A stretch of DNA of 64,000 bases. It comes from Filimonas effusa. GTDB taxonomy: Bacteria; Bacteroidota; Bacteroidia; Chitinophagales; Chitinophagaceae. Shown here one piece after another: positions 25,709 through 34,215 of this stretch. The position numbers were made by a program, and so were the translations under genes. The stretch's first letter is position 1, and each line of letters starts with the position of its first letter. Under the pieces are notes generated by a model. That model made no database searches. It saw only the letters and a list, made by a program, of their open reading frames with translations, and had not been told where the DNA came from. The DNA lies in NCBI RefSeq assembly GCF_004118675.1, contig NZ_SDHZ01000002.1, forward strand, positions 1,488,001-1,552,000, in the 5' to 3' direction.

Positions 25709-26815
25709 ATGAAACGTTTTGCACTATTCCTTTACAGGCTTATTTTATGGGTAAGCCTTCCTGGTTATTTACTATGTGCTTTAAGCACCTATCTGCCTTC
25801 GACAGTATGCTTTTTCTCGGATGCCCTGGCGCTGGCCTATCCTTTTGCATTGGGTGTATTATTGTTACTCCTGTTCTTTTCTTTGTTCCGCAAACGTAAA
25901 AGGGCCTTACTTATAGCCCTGGTGATCCTTGCCGGTTACCGGAACCTGGGTAATACTATTGCCTTTCATCCTTTTGCCGGCAGGCACACAGCCGATAGTT
26001 CAGCTATAAAAGTGCTTAGCTGGAACGTGTTTTTCTTTCTTAACGATCATAGTAAAGCACATGATACAGCTGGCAGTGGTCTCAGGAAAATGGTTGACCT
26101 GATACGTCGTTCTGATGCTGACGTGTTATGTTTCCAGGAGTACCATACCATCAACGGCAGCCCGCATATGATTTCAATGGATCATATACTTGATAGTATG
26201 GGTTACCGATACAAGCTCTTCAGCGGGGATGAGATCAATAAACATTGGGCGGGCGGCATTGCGCATCACGGCACCATGTTGTTATCACGGCTTCCGCTAA
26301 CAGACAGCGGTCGGATCTTTATGGGTAATGAACACGCTGTATGGGTGGACCTTCAATTCAGGGGCAAACCACTGAGGATATATACAGCTCATTTATCATC
26401 GTTAGGATTATATGCCGACACGGCCGCACAGCATGCCAATGAAAATGTATATGAGATCACTTACGAACGAAAAGGCTCTGTAGCAAGAAAGATAAAACAT
26501 ATTGCCCTACGTCATGAGGAAGAAGCCGTTATACTTGACAGTGCTTTCCGCGCAAGTGATAAGCCGCTGATTTTCTGTGCTGATATGAATGCCGTTCCAA
26601 CCACTTATACCTACCGGAAAGTACGCGGGAATTTGCAGGATGCTTTTTTATCTGCCGGGTTTGGTTTGGGGCAAACCTATTATGGTTTATCTCCCACGTT
26701 GCGTATAGATGTATGCTTTGCCGACAGGCGATTAAAAGTAAGCAGTTGCGCGGTAAAGGCGGAGCATTTATCGGATCACTTTCCGGTGCTCAGCAGCTTC
26801 CGCTGGAAGGAGTAG
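25709..26815 (+). CDS. Endonuclease/exonuclease/phosphatase-family membrane protein (copy 1)
   Basis: 368-residue protein with three N-terminal hydrophobic segments (residues about 5-30, 35-62 and 66-80) and a DNase I-like catalytic domain from about residue 100. Active-site motifs are SWNVFFF, CFQEYHT with the metal Glu, TAHLSS, CADMNAVPTTYTY and the final SDHFPVLSS. The membrane anchor suggests the domain faces the periplasm, where it would act on phosphoesters of lipids or nucleic acids; the substrate is unknown. It starts 21 bases after the second rhomboid gene and is followed after 24 bases by a paralogue, so it was probably duplicated in tandem. Confidence 0.9.
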   Translation: MKRFALFLYRLILWVSLPGYLLCALSTYLPSTVCFFSDALALAYPFALGVLLLLLFFSLFRKRKRALLIALVILAGYRNLGNTIAFHPFAGRHTADSSAIKVLSWNVFFFLNDHSKAHDTAGSGLRKMVDLIRRSDADVLCFQEYHTINGSPHMISMDHILDSMGYRYKLFSGDEINKHWAGGIAHHGTMLLSRLPLTDSGRIFMGNEHAVWVDLQFRGKPLRIYTAHLSSLGLYADTAAQHANENVYEITYERKGSVARKIKHIALRHEEEAVILDSAFRASDKPLIFCADMNAVPTTYTYRKVRGNLQDAFLSAGFGLGQTYYGLSPTLRIDVCFADRRLKVSSCAVKAEHLSDHFPVLSSFRWKE

Positions 26816-26839
26816 CGGCCAAAGGAGTATATTTACAGC

Positions 26840-27958
26840 ATGGCCAGTATTTTCAGATCTGTTACCAAACGCGTGTTCGTAGTGCTTAACAGCATTGCGG
26901 CAACCTGTTTCCTGATAACAGCGCTTGCGCCGTATCTCAACCCTGCAAAGTGGTGGCCTATAGGTTTCCTGGGGCTGGCAGCGCCCTACCTGGTTATGCT
27001 TCTCATCTTTTTTTTCCTGTTCTGGTTAATTGTAAAACCGCTGTATTGCCTGCTTCCGCTCGTTGCACTTACGATAGGGTGGCAGCAGCTGGCGAGTTTA
27101 TTTGCGCTGCATGCCAAGGATACCTTTACATCTGTAAAGGTTGAGCCAAGAATACGGCTGGTAGACTGGAATGTGGGCAGCCTGGTTGGTTTAAGCAAGG
27201 GTAAAGACAAGCAGAAGCTAATACGCACTCAGCTAGCCGGGGTGGTTAAGGAGGTGGAGCCTGATATTATTTGCTTACAGGAATTTAATCATTCGAATAC
27301 GCAGGGGCCTCATGCTGATAATATTGGTTTGTTTAAAAAAGACTATCCCCATTATTATTTTTCGAAGGACTATACGAAAGGCAATGGGTACTTTATGTAC
27401 GGGAGCATCATATTTTCTAAATACCCGATCATTCATTCCGGCAAGGTGCAGTATCCCGGTAAAAGGGCGGAAAGTCTTATTTATGCCGATATTGTCAAGG
27501 ACGACGATACTGTGCGGATATTTACGACACACTTACAATCGTTCCGCTTTTCAGATACAGATTATCATGATATAGAAAAGATAAGACAGCAGGACAAGGA
27601 GTTATTTGATGCTTCTAAAAGTCTTATCAAGAAAATGCGCCTTGCCTTTGTGCGGCGCGGGATACAGGCGGATATTGTGCGCGCGGCATTAGACAAAAGC
27701 CCCTATCCTTCTGTTATTTGTGGTGATTTCAATGATGTTCCCAATTCGTACACTTATTTTCACATACGTGGAAAACGGCAGGATGTATTTCTGGAAAAAG
27801 GTTTTGGTATTGGTCGTACTTATATAGCCATGGCTCCTACCCTGCGCATCGATTACATATTACCGGACAATCATTTTTTCATTCACCAGTTCGATATGGT
27901 TGATGAAGATTTAAGCGATCACCTGATGCTGGTTGCTGATATAAGTTTAAAAAAATAG
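26840..27958 (+). CDS. Endonuclease/exonuclease/phosphatase-family membrane protein (copy 2)
   Basis: 372-residue paralogue of the preceding gene with the same plan: hydrophobic N-terminal helices up to about residue 90, then the catalytic fold. Motifs are VDWNVGSL, ICLQEFNHS, TTHLQSF, CGDFNDVPNSYTYFHIRG, LRIDYILPD and SDHLMLVAD. All expected metal and His/Asp positions are present, so it should be active. The two copies share the layout and the string RKDV/QDVFLEKGFGIGRTY near the end, but they are clearly diverged. Substrate unknown. It ends 129 bases before the cysS start. Confidence 0.9.
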   Translation: MASIFRSVTKRVFVVLNSIAATCFLITALAPYLNPAKWWPIGFLGLAAPYLVMLLIFFFLFWLIVKPLYCLLPLVALTIGWQQLASLFALHAKDTFTSVKVEPRIRLVDWNVGSLVGLSKGKDKQKLIRTQLAGVVKEVEPDIICLQEFNHSNTQGPHADNIGLFKKDYPHYYFSKDYTKGNGYFMYGSIIFSKYPIIHSGKVQYPGKRAESLIYADIVKDDDTVRIFTTHLQSFRFSDTDYHDIEKIRQQDKELFDASKSLIKKMRLAFVRRGIQADIVRAALDKSPYPSVICGDFNDVPNSYTYFHIRGKRQDVFLEKGFGIGRTYIAMAPTLRIDYILPDNHFFIHQFDMVDEDLSDHLMLVADISLKK

Positions 27959-28087
27959 AATAACTTCGTTTTCCAGGTGCTTTCTGCGCCGCAACAACCT
28001 GGTGTTAAAGGGCCGGCGGGATTTATGGGTGTAAGGAATGCCAGGTGTGATACAACTAAGCTTTTATTTTATTGCTATAAAAAATAT

Positions 28088-29596
28088 ATGTCAGAATTAA
28101 AGATATACAACTCGCTAACCCGACAAAAAGAGGTATTTGAGCCTATTGTTCCCGGTTATGTAGGCATGTATGTTTGTGGTCCGACCGTAAGCGGTGAGAG
28201 CCACATGGGACATGCCCGTCCGTATGTGACTTTTGATATTGTGAACAGGTATCTTCAACACCTGGGTTACAAAGTGCGTTATGTGCGTAACATCACAGAT
28301 GCCGGTCATTTTGAGGAAGAAGGCCGTGAGGCGGAAGATAAGATCAGCAAAAAGGCTGTTATTGAAAAGCTGGAGCCGATGGAGCTGGTACAGAAGTACA
28401 CGAATCTTTTTCATTGGGCGATGCATGAGCTAGGCAACCTTGATCCCAGCATCGAGCCTACAGCAACAGGGCATATAGTAGAGCAAATAGGCATGATAGA
28501 GAAGATCATTGCTGATGGTTATGCTTATGAATCCAACGGTTCTGTATATTTCAACGTAGAGAAATATCATGCTGATTACAGCCAGAAAGGGCTTCCTTAT
28601 GGCATATTAAGCGGCCGTATACTGGAAGATATGCTGGAGACCACGCGTGACCTGGACAACCAGGAGGAGAAGGCCAATAAAGCGGACTTTGCCTTATGGA
28701 AGAATGCGCCACCCGAGCATATCATGCGCTGGAAGAGTCCCTGGGGCGAAGGTTTTCCCGGATGGCATATCGAGTGTTCGGCTATGAGCACCAAATACCT
28801 TGGTGAGCAGTTTGATATACATGGTGGTGGAATGGACCTTCAATTCCCTCACCATGAGTGCGAGATAGCGCAAAGTGTAGTATGCAATCATGTGTCGCCG
28901 GCGAAGTACTGGATGCATAACAACATGATCACGATCAATGGCCGTAAAATGGGTAAGAGCTATAACAACGTTATCAAGTTAACGGAGTTATTCAGCGGCG
29001 ACCATCCTTTGCTGGAGCAGGCTTATCATCCCATGACCATCCGTTTCTTCATTTTGCAATCGCATTACCGCAGTACGCTTGATTTCAGCAATGAAGCCCT
29101 GAAGGCTGCAGAGAAAGGCTTAAAGCGTTTATGGGAGGCTTATGAATACAGCCAGCAACTTGCTGTTAACGGCGAATGGGCTGCTACTGATGCAGCGCTG
29201 GACGAGAAGGTAAAACGCCTGGTAACAGAGTTTGAAGCCTTTATGAATGATGATCTGAATACAGCAAAAGTGATGGCCAATATGTTTGAACTGGTACCTG
29301 TTATCAATGGTATCAAGGATAAACATATAGCTGAAAAAGCAGTAAGCAGTGAAACCCTTTTATTACTACAGCGCCAGTTGAAATTATTCCTCACGGAAGT
29401 CTTTGGTTTAAAAGGCGAACGTGAAGAGAACAACGGGCATCTTGACGGTGTATTACAACTACTCATCAGCATCCGTAAAGATGCCAAGCTGAAAAAGGAT
29501 TATGTTACCAGCGATAAGATCCGAAATGAACTTGCCGCACTGGGCGTTCAACTGAAGGATGATAAAGACGGTAATGTTAGTTATTCCTTCAGTTAA
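28088..29596 (+). CDS. cysS: Cysteinyl-tRNA synthetase
   Basis: Class I synthetase that charges tRNA-Cys. ATG at 28088 ([17 protein letters not shown]) is the canonical start; the open frame back to 27977 is not family-like. Zinc ligand Cys30 is in YVCGPTV, the HIGH-type motif HMGH is at 39-42, and the KMSKS loop is KMGKS at 287-291. The central [26 protein letters not shown] segment is diagnostic. The C-terminal helical anticodon-binding part is complete; total 502 residues. It is convergent with the TerB-like gene, with only 14 bases between stops and no clear terminator. Confidence 0.97.
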   Translation: MSELKIYNSLTRQKEVFEPIVPGYVGMYVCGPTVSGESHMGHARPYVTFDIVNRYLQHLGYKVRYVRNITDAGHFEEEGREAEDKISKKAVIEKLEPMELVQKYTNLFHWAMHELGNLDPSIEPTATGHIVEQIGMIEKIIADGYAYESNGSVYFNVEKYHADYSQKGLPYGILSGRILEDMLETTRDLDNQEEKANKADFALWKNAPPEHIMRWKSPWGEGFPGWHIECSAMSTKYLGEQFDIHGGGMDLQFPHHECEIAQSVVCNHVSPAKYWMHNNMITINGRKMGKSYNNVIKLTELFSGDHPLLEQAYHPMTIRFFILQSHYRSTLDFSNEALKAAEKGLKRLWEAYEYSQQLAVNGEWAATDAALDEKVKRLVTEFEAFMNDDLNTAKVMANMFELVPVINGIKDKHIAEKAVSSETLLLLQRQLKLFLTEVFGLKGEREENNGHLDGVLQLLISIRKDAKLKKDYVTSDKIRNELAALGVQLKDDKDGNVSYSFS

Positions 29597-29610
29597 GCGC
29601 GGCAGTTAAA

Positions 29611-30036
29611 TTAGAAATATTTCTGGGTGAAGACCAGGTGCCTTTGTATAAATAGTTTTTGCATAAGGGCCTGGTCTTCGTCGCTTATGACCAGTACTTC
29701 TCCCAGTTTATGGAGGAAGCTTTCTTCAGCGGCATCTATGAGCGAATCGCTGATACAAAGTTCAAGGCAGTGGGAATAGAGTGCTAACTCGTTGGCGGGT
29801 AAAACAAGAGATACGAGGTACTGAAGATAATTTTCCTCAGCATGGATCATAGGCAGGTAGCTGTTATAGTGTTTGAGCTCTTCTTTAAAATTAAGTTCGT
29901 GCTGGAGGCCTAATTCTACAAACTTAGCGGCTATTACATCGAGTTCCTGTTCTGTAAACTCTCCGCTTTTATAGCAGCAATGAATAAAAAGGTGGCAGAT
30001 AGCTTGTTCCTGCGATTTCACGAGTTGACTATACAT
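29611..30036 (-). CDS. TerB-like helical protein of unknown function
   Basis: 141-residue all-helical soluble protein. It has an acidic/hydrophobic pattern with FTEQELDVIAAKFVELGL near residue 27 and SDSLIDAAEESFLHKLGEVLVISDEDQALMQKLF near 100, which recalls tellurite-resistance TerB-type or similar four-helix domains, where an acidic helix pair can bind metal. The similarity is a visual impression only. It lies 41 bases downstream of the MerC-like gene on the same strand, so it may belong to the same metal-related unit. No signal peptide or membrane segment. Confidence 0.6.
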   Translation of the reverse strand: MYSQLVKSQEQAICHLFIHCCYKSGEFTEQELDVIAAKFVELGLQHELNFKEELKHYNSYLPMIHAEENYLQYLVSLVLPANELALYSHCLELCISDSLIDAAEESFLHKLGEVLVISDEDQALMQKLFIQRHLVFTQKYF

Positions 30037-30077
30037 AGGCTTTTATATAGCCATAAAACAACATTGGTGCCGTTTTA

Positions 30078-30485
30078 TCAGGCAACAAGCTTATCGTGGT
30101 TGCAATCATTTGCATGGCAATGATTGGCTTTACGGCAAAGGCGATAATTGTAGTAATGACCCGCTACAATAAGCGATACAGCGGGGACCAGGAAGAAGAT
30201 ATGCTGATCGTGCCATATTTCTTTCAGCAGGAGGCAGGCCATGCCTATAGAGAAGAGAATAAGCGGCATTTTCTGATGGTGGTGCTTTTTCCAGCCATGG
30301 TAAAGTGCCCAGGCACCTACACCGAAGGCCAGGAAAATCATAAAATATTCAAAAAAAGCGTTGTTTATAATTTCCACGCCCAGTACAGGGAGGCTTGTTA
30401 AAAACAGCGGCAGCAGCGCACAATGTATGGCGCAGGCCAGTGAGGCAGTAATTCCCAGAGCATCCCAGTTGATCTTCACACGCAT
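30078..30485 (-). CDS. MerC-domain integral membrane protein
   Basis: 135-residue membrane protein with four hydrophobic helices. The first contains the Cys pair of MerC-type transporters in SLACAIHCALLPLFLTSLPVLG. The loop HGWKKHHHQKM and the tail CRKANHCHANDCNHD are rich in His and Cys and probably bind metal. MerC proteins carry mercury in mercury-resistance operons, but chromosomal copies next to Fur-family regulators more often relate to zinc or other metals. It is divergent from the SCO1 gene, and the 116-base gap holds a perfect TTGCAAC-AAA-GTTGCAA dyad. It is probably regulated by the Fur-family protein encoded at 31278-31694. Confidence 0.87.
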   Translation of the reverse strand: MRVKINWDALGITASLACAIHCALLPLFLTSLPVLGVEIINNAFFEYFMIFLAFGVGAWALYHGWKKHHHQKMPLILFSIGMACLLLKEIWHDQHIFFLVPAVSLIVAGHYYNYRLCRKANHCHANDCNHDKLVA

Positions 30486-30520
30486 CTGCTAATAGATATT
30501 GAGCTTGCAAAGATACTGCT

Positions 30521-30537
30521 TTGCAACAAAGTTGCAA
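30521..30537. promoter_or_regulatory. Dyad operator candidate (Fur/Zur-like) between MerC-like and SCO1 genes
   Basis: TTGCAAC-AAA-GTTGCAA is a perfect 7-3-7 inverted repeat; a further half-site TTGCAA lies at 30505-30510. It sits in the divergent promoter region of a MerC-like gene and the SCO1-fur pair, as expected for the site of the neighbouring Fur-family repressor. Confidence 0.6.
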
Positions 30538-30566
30538 CGAAAAAATATTTCGCCCTTATTCTGTCG

Positions 30567-30574
30567 TAAATTTG
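30567..30574 (+). promoter_or_regulatory. -7 element upstream of SCO1 gene
   Basis: TAAATTTG (TAnnTTTG) 27 bases before the ATG. The dyad at 30521-30537 lies just upstream and would overlap the RNA polymerase footprint. Confidence 0.5.
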
Positions 30575-30601
30575 TATCTCTGAAAGGGGAGGTTAGTTAT
30601 T

Positions 30602-31261
30602 ATGAAAAAGAAGCTGGTTATTTATATTTCATTTTTTGTGCTGTTGACGGCAGGCTTTCTGTATTTGGTATATGCGGGAACTGATAACTGGAAGCCCAAG
30701 CTGCCGGTATTAAGCAAGGTGAAACCTTTTGAATTCACGACACAGGACGGGGCTCATTTTACACAGCGCGATATGCAGGGTAAAGTATGTGTTGTAGAAT
30801 ACTTTTTTACTACCTGCAAAGGCATTTGCCCGGAACTGAATAATAATATGCGCACCATTTATAACGATTTTAAAGACAGGCAGGACTTTATGATCGTATC
30901 GCATACCTGTGATCCGGAGCGTGACTCAGCGAGTGTATTAAAACATTATGCCGACTCGCTGGGAGTAGATACGCGCAAGTGGGTGTTTTTGACAGGGCGC
31001 AAAGACAGTTTATATTCCAGCGCCCGTTACAGCTACCTGCTGGATGACCCCAAAAACAGTGTTGACAGGATAGAAGACCAATTCATTCACACACAATTTT
31101 TTGCGTTGGTTGATCGTAATGGACAGGTAAGAGGACAGATCTATGACGGGTTAAAAAAATCCGAATTAAAGCTGTTGAAAGAGCATATCGACAAAGTATT
31201 AAAGGAGACATCCGGGGTGAGTGGTTTTTCGAATAGTATCTTTACGAACAACCCGCAGTAA
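30602..31261 (+). CDS. SCO1/SenC family copper chaperone-like protein
   Basis: 219-residue membrane-anchored thioredoxin-fold protein. An N-terminal helix (residues 5-25) anchors it to the membrane. The copper-binding motif is TTCKGICPE with Cys72 and Cys76, and the third ligand is His163 in DQFIHTQFF. SCO proteins deliver copper to the CuA site of cytochrome c oxidase or act as thiol reductases. No oxidase genes are nearby; instead the next gene, 16 bases on, encodes a Fur-family regulator. The divergent neighbour is MerC-like. Metal-dependent regulation is therefore inferred. Confidence 0.93.
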   Translation: MKKKLVIYISFFVLLTAGFLYLVYAGTDNWKPKLPVLSKVKPFEFTTQDGAHFTQRDMQGKVCVVEYFFTTCKGICPELNNNMRTIYNDFKDRQDFMIVSHTCDPERDSASVLKHYADSLGVDTRKWVFLTGRKDSLYSSARYSYLLDDPKNSVDRIEDQFIHTQFFALVDRNGQVRGQIYDGLKKSELKLLKEHIDKVLKETSGVSGFSNSIFTNNPQ

Positions 31262-31277
31262 ACCGAAGGAGGGCTTT

Positions 31278-31694
31278 ATGACAGAAACAATAGCAGACAT
31301 ATTAAGACGCAGTCAGTTAAGCGTTACCGACAGCCGGAAGAAAATACTGGAATTATTCCAGAAAAGTGGCGGTGCACTGGCACACGGTGATATTGAAAAA
31401 CAAACAGGGCCATTGTTCGACAGGGTAACCATTTACAGAACATTACAGACGTTTGTAGAAAAGGGCATTATACATACCATTCCTACTTCCGACAATTCGG
31501 TTAAGTATGCCTTATGTAAGGAGCAGTGTTCCGAGGGGCATCACCATGATAATCACGTGCATTTCATGTGTGATGATTGCGGGACAACTTATTGCCTGGA
31601 TCATGTGACGATCCCAAAGGTTGATTTGCCCAGGGGATTCAAACAAAAACAAACAGATGTCGTAATCAGTGGCAGGTGCAACAAATGCCATTGA
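31278..31694 (+). CDS. Fur-family metal-responsive transcriptional repressor
   Basis: 138 residues from the ATG at 31278, which fits Fur-family length; the frame upstream to 31221 overlaps the SCO1 gene. The winged helix includes LSVTDSRKKILELF and DRVTIYRTLQTFVEKGI. Structural zinc pairs are Cys98/Cys101 (CDDC) and Cys134/Cys137 (CNKC). The His-rich GHHHDNHVHF at 87-96 supplies regulatory metal ligands. Which metal it senses cannot be told from sequence; the HHHDNHVHF stretch and MerC neighbour make a zinc-type regulator plausible. It probably binds the dyad at 30521-30537 and so controls its own operon. A bidirectional terminator follows at once. Confidence 0.93.
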   Translation: MTETIADILRRSQLSVTDSRKKILELFQKSGGALAHGDIEKQTGPLFDRVTIYRTLQTFVEKGIIHTIPTSDNSVKYALCKEQCSEGHHHDNHVHFMCDDCGTTYCLDHVTIPKVDLPRGFKQKQTDVVISGRCNKCH

Positions 31695-31702
31695 CAGCAT
31701 AT

Positions 31703-31740
31703 AAAAAAGAGGCCGAATCAGACGATCCGGCCTCTTTTTT
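31703..31740. terminator. Bidirectional terminator between fur-like and M3 peptidase genes
   Basis: A6-GAGGCCG pairs with CGGCCTC-T6 around a 12-nt loop that can form a further ATC/GAT pair. It is flanked by A and T runs between convergent genes. Confidence 0.92.
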
Positions 31741-31755
31741 TATTACCATAAGTTG

Positions 31756-33474
31756 TTACGCCTTTTCCATTTCGGCGTTCACGAATTCCATCAGTGTTTT
31801 GATGTGATCGGGAGCGAAGTTGAATTTCAGTCCTGCTGCTTCGTATAATTCGGGCAGTGTTCTGGTACCACCCAGGTGAAGGGCATTCATATAGTTCTGC
31901 AATGCCTGTCCGGGGTTATTGCGATACTGCATCCACATACCTATAGCGCCGAGTTGGGCAATACCGTATTCGATATAATAGAAAGGCACTTCGAAGAGGT
32001 GCAGCTGGCGTTGCCAGTTATATTGCCTGTATGAATCGAGTCCGCTTACATCGATAGACTTCACAGAGAATTCCTGTAAAATTTCCATCCATTTGGCGGC
32101 TCTTTCTTCGGTAGTATGTGTTGGATTTTCGTAAACCCAGTGCTGGAATTTGTCGATAGTGGCGATCCAGGGGAAGATGGTGATCACACGTTCCAGCTGG
32201 TGCTCTTTGGCACGCTGCAGTTCTTCGGCATTGTTGAAGAATGCTTCCCAGTGATTCATGCTAAAGAGTTCCATACTCATGGAAGCTACTTCTGCAATTT
32301 CCATGGGATATTCCTTGAAAGCGCTCAGTGGCAGCGGGTGTGCCAGGAAAGAATGAATAGCATGACCGCCTTCGTGCACCATGGTAGTAACATCGCTCAT
32401 CTGGCCTGCTGCATTCATGAAGATAAAGGGGGCACCGCTTTCGGCAAGAGGGCAGTTGTAACCGCCGGGGGCTTTCCCTTTCCTGCTTTCAAGGTCGAGG
32501 TGGCCCAGTTCATCCATTTTCCTGAGGCAACTGGCGAAGAACGGGTTCAACTGCTCAAAGCAGGCGATGGTTTTTTCGAGCAATTCTTTTCCTGTAGAAA
32601 AAGGGTGTAAGGGTGTAATACCTTCAGGCTGGGCTTCGGTATCCCAGGGTTTCAGGGTATCGAGCTGCAGTTTTTCTTTTTTACGCTGGTAGATCTTTTC
32701 TACCAGTGGCAGTACGTGCAGTTTAACCGCTTCATGGAACTGGAAACAATCCTCCTTCGTATAGTCGAATCGTCCCAGTTCAGCGAATTTATAGTCGCGG
32801 TAATTAGCGAAACCAGCGTTGAGGGCAACCTGGTGTCGCTTTTCTATTAGTTTGGAATAAAGGTCGTTCAGCGCTGTTTTATCCTGTAGTCTTCTTTCGT
32901 TGATTTTGCGGTAAACAGCTTCGCGCAGGATGCGGTCGGGTTTTTCTAGAAAACGGGAAGCCTGTTGAAGCGTATATTCCTGTCCGTCTACCTCCACCGT
33001 CATTTTACCGGCGATAACGCCGAACTGCTGTTGCATAACACTCAGCTCTGCCTGGATAGGAATGTTTTCCTCACGGAAGAGGGTGATGCTTTTTTTAACG
33101 CTTCTGAGATAAGTGAAATACTGTTGCTGATCGAGCTCTTTTGTAAAGGAGCAGTCGATCAGTTTGCGGTTCAGCTGGTCGGCATAAGGCTGCAGTTTCG
33201 GCTGAATTTCCATACAGAAGAAGGTAAATGCTTCTTCTAGCGCGGGGTTAGTGGTATCGCAGGTCATTTTGATCTGCCTCCAGCAGGCGTCTTCACTGAT
33301 GGCAGCTTCTACTTCGCTAACATCGCGGAGCCACTGTTCTAATTGGGCCTTTGATTCTAAAGGTCTGTTTACCAGTTCTTTAAAATAGGGTTCCAATTCT
33401 TCCCAGGTAGTTACGCTAAAGTTGGCGGGCAGGAAATGCCTTTCCAGTTTATGGATATCCGCGGTGTATTGCAT
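31756..33474 (-). CDS. M3 family oligoendopeptidase
   Basis: Zinc metallopeptidase of 572 residues, PepF/oligopeptidase type. The catalytic motif is TMVHEGGHAIHSF (HExxH), followed by the downstream Glu region MEIAEVASMSMELFS. The N-terminal helical part and C-terminal QALQNYMNALHLGGTRTLPELYEAAGLKF are typical of the family. No signal peptide is seen, so it probably trims peptides in the cytoplasm. ATG at 33474 was chosen; the TTG two codons earlier is less likely. It follows the DUF5606 gene by 22 bases on the same strand, so the two are likely co-transcribed. Confidence 0.94.
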   Translation of the reverse strand: MQYTADIHKLERHFLPANFSVTTWEELEPYFKELVNRPLESKAQLEQWLRDVSEVEAAISEDACWRQIKMTCDTTNPALEEAFTFFCMEIQPKLQPYADQLNRKLIDCSFTKELDQQQYFTYLRSVKKSITLFREENIPIQAELSVMQQQFGVIAGKMTVEVDGQEYTLQQASRFLEKPDRILREAVYRKINERRLQDKTALNDLYSKLIEKRHQVALNAGFANYRDYKFAELGRFDYTKEDCFQFHEAVKLHVLPLVEKIYQRKKEKLQLDTLKPWDTEAQPEGITPLHPFSTGKELLEKTIACFEQLNPFFASCLRKMDELGHLDLESRKGKAPGGYNCPLAESGAPFIFMNAAGQMSDVTTMVHEGGHAIHSFLAHPLPLSAFKEYPMEIAEVASMSMELFSMNHWEAFFNNAEELQRAKEHQLERVITIFPWIATIDKFQHWVYENPTHTTEERAAKWMEILQEFSVKSIDVSGLDSYRQYNWQRQLHLFEVPFYYIEYGIAQLGAIGMWMQYRNNPGQALQNYMNALHLGGTRTLPELYEAAGLKFNFAPDHIKTLMEFVNAEMEKA

Positions 33475-33496
33475 TATCAACAGATTAAGGAACGAA

Positions 33497-34072
33497 CTAT
33501 TCTTCTTCAGTTTTCTTTTTGCGGGGCGCTCTTTTTTTAGGCGCTTCAGCAGCTGCTTCGCCAGCTTCAGCTTCTGCAGCAGGAGCCGCTTTAGCAGCTT
33601 TTGCCTTGGTAGCTTTTGCTTTAGGAGCAGGTGCTTCTTCCACTGCTACGGGTTCTGCCACTTCTTCTTCAACCAGTTCTTCTTCCTCTTCGCGGAGTTT
33701 GAATTCAACGTCGTTCTTTTTCAGGATAGCAAACCATTTCACCATCTTTTTCATGTCGCTGCCGTAAACACGGTCAAAGTCCATATCTCCATAAACTTTC
33801 TGGAAATAGGCTTTAACAGCGGCGGGATCTTTTTCAGAAGGTAAAGCTTCGCCGGAAGCATTCATAGCCTGGAATAACTCAACGAGGTTCACATTATCTC
33901 TAACGGTATACACTTCAATACTTTCGAGGTGAGAGAAGCTATGAATACGTGAACTCACGAATTTTGTGCTTTTGTCTTCGAGCGAGCGAACGATAGCGCC
34001 ATCCGCTTTGCTACCCACCAGTTCAAATAATCCGCTTAAGCCGGTTATTGAAATAATTCTACTGTATTCCAT
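33497..34072 (-). CDS. DUF5606 protein with histone-like Ala/Lys/Glu tail
   Basis: 191 residues starting at ATG 34072 (MEYSRIISITGLSGLFELVG), which is the conserved N-terminus of Bacteroidota DUF5606 proteins; the TTG two codons earlier is rejected. Residues about 1-125 form the conserved domain, with GALP-like and MKKMVKWFAIL segments. From about 125 on the protein is acidic (REEEEELVEEEVAEP), then Ala/Lys-rich (APKAKATKAKAAKAAPAAEAEA), and ends in a basic KKRAPRKKK patch. The tail resembles histone H1-like or nucleic-acid-binding extensions. Function unknown. It leads into the M3 peptidase gene and is divergent from the NlpE-like gene. Confidence 0.88.
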   Translation of the reverse strand: MEYSRIISITGLSGLFELVGSKADGAIVRSLEDKSTKFVSSRIHSFSHLESIEVYTVRDNVNLVELFQAMNASGEALPSEKDPAAVKAYFQKVYGDMDFDRVYGSDMKKMVKWFAILKKNDVEFKLREEEEELVEEEVAEPVAVEEAPAPKAKATKAKAAKAAPAAEAEAGEAAAEAPKKRAPRKKKTEEE

Positions 34073-34215
34073 ATTCAATATATTTTGAAGGACTGCAAAT
34101 ATAGTCTCCTGCTACAAATTAACCCGTTAAAGTTGCTGCATAAAACTACCTGTTCATGCACATGCATGCCCAAACGTTCCTAATTTTATGATAATTAATC
34201 AGTATTTTCCCACAT

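Noticed and set aside
28088-29596. Possible riboswitch or T-box before cysS
   Set aside because: The 129-base gap upstream shows no convincing specifier loop or terminator/antiterminator pair, and T-boxes are not usual in Bacteroidota.
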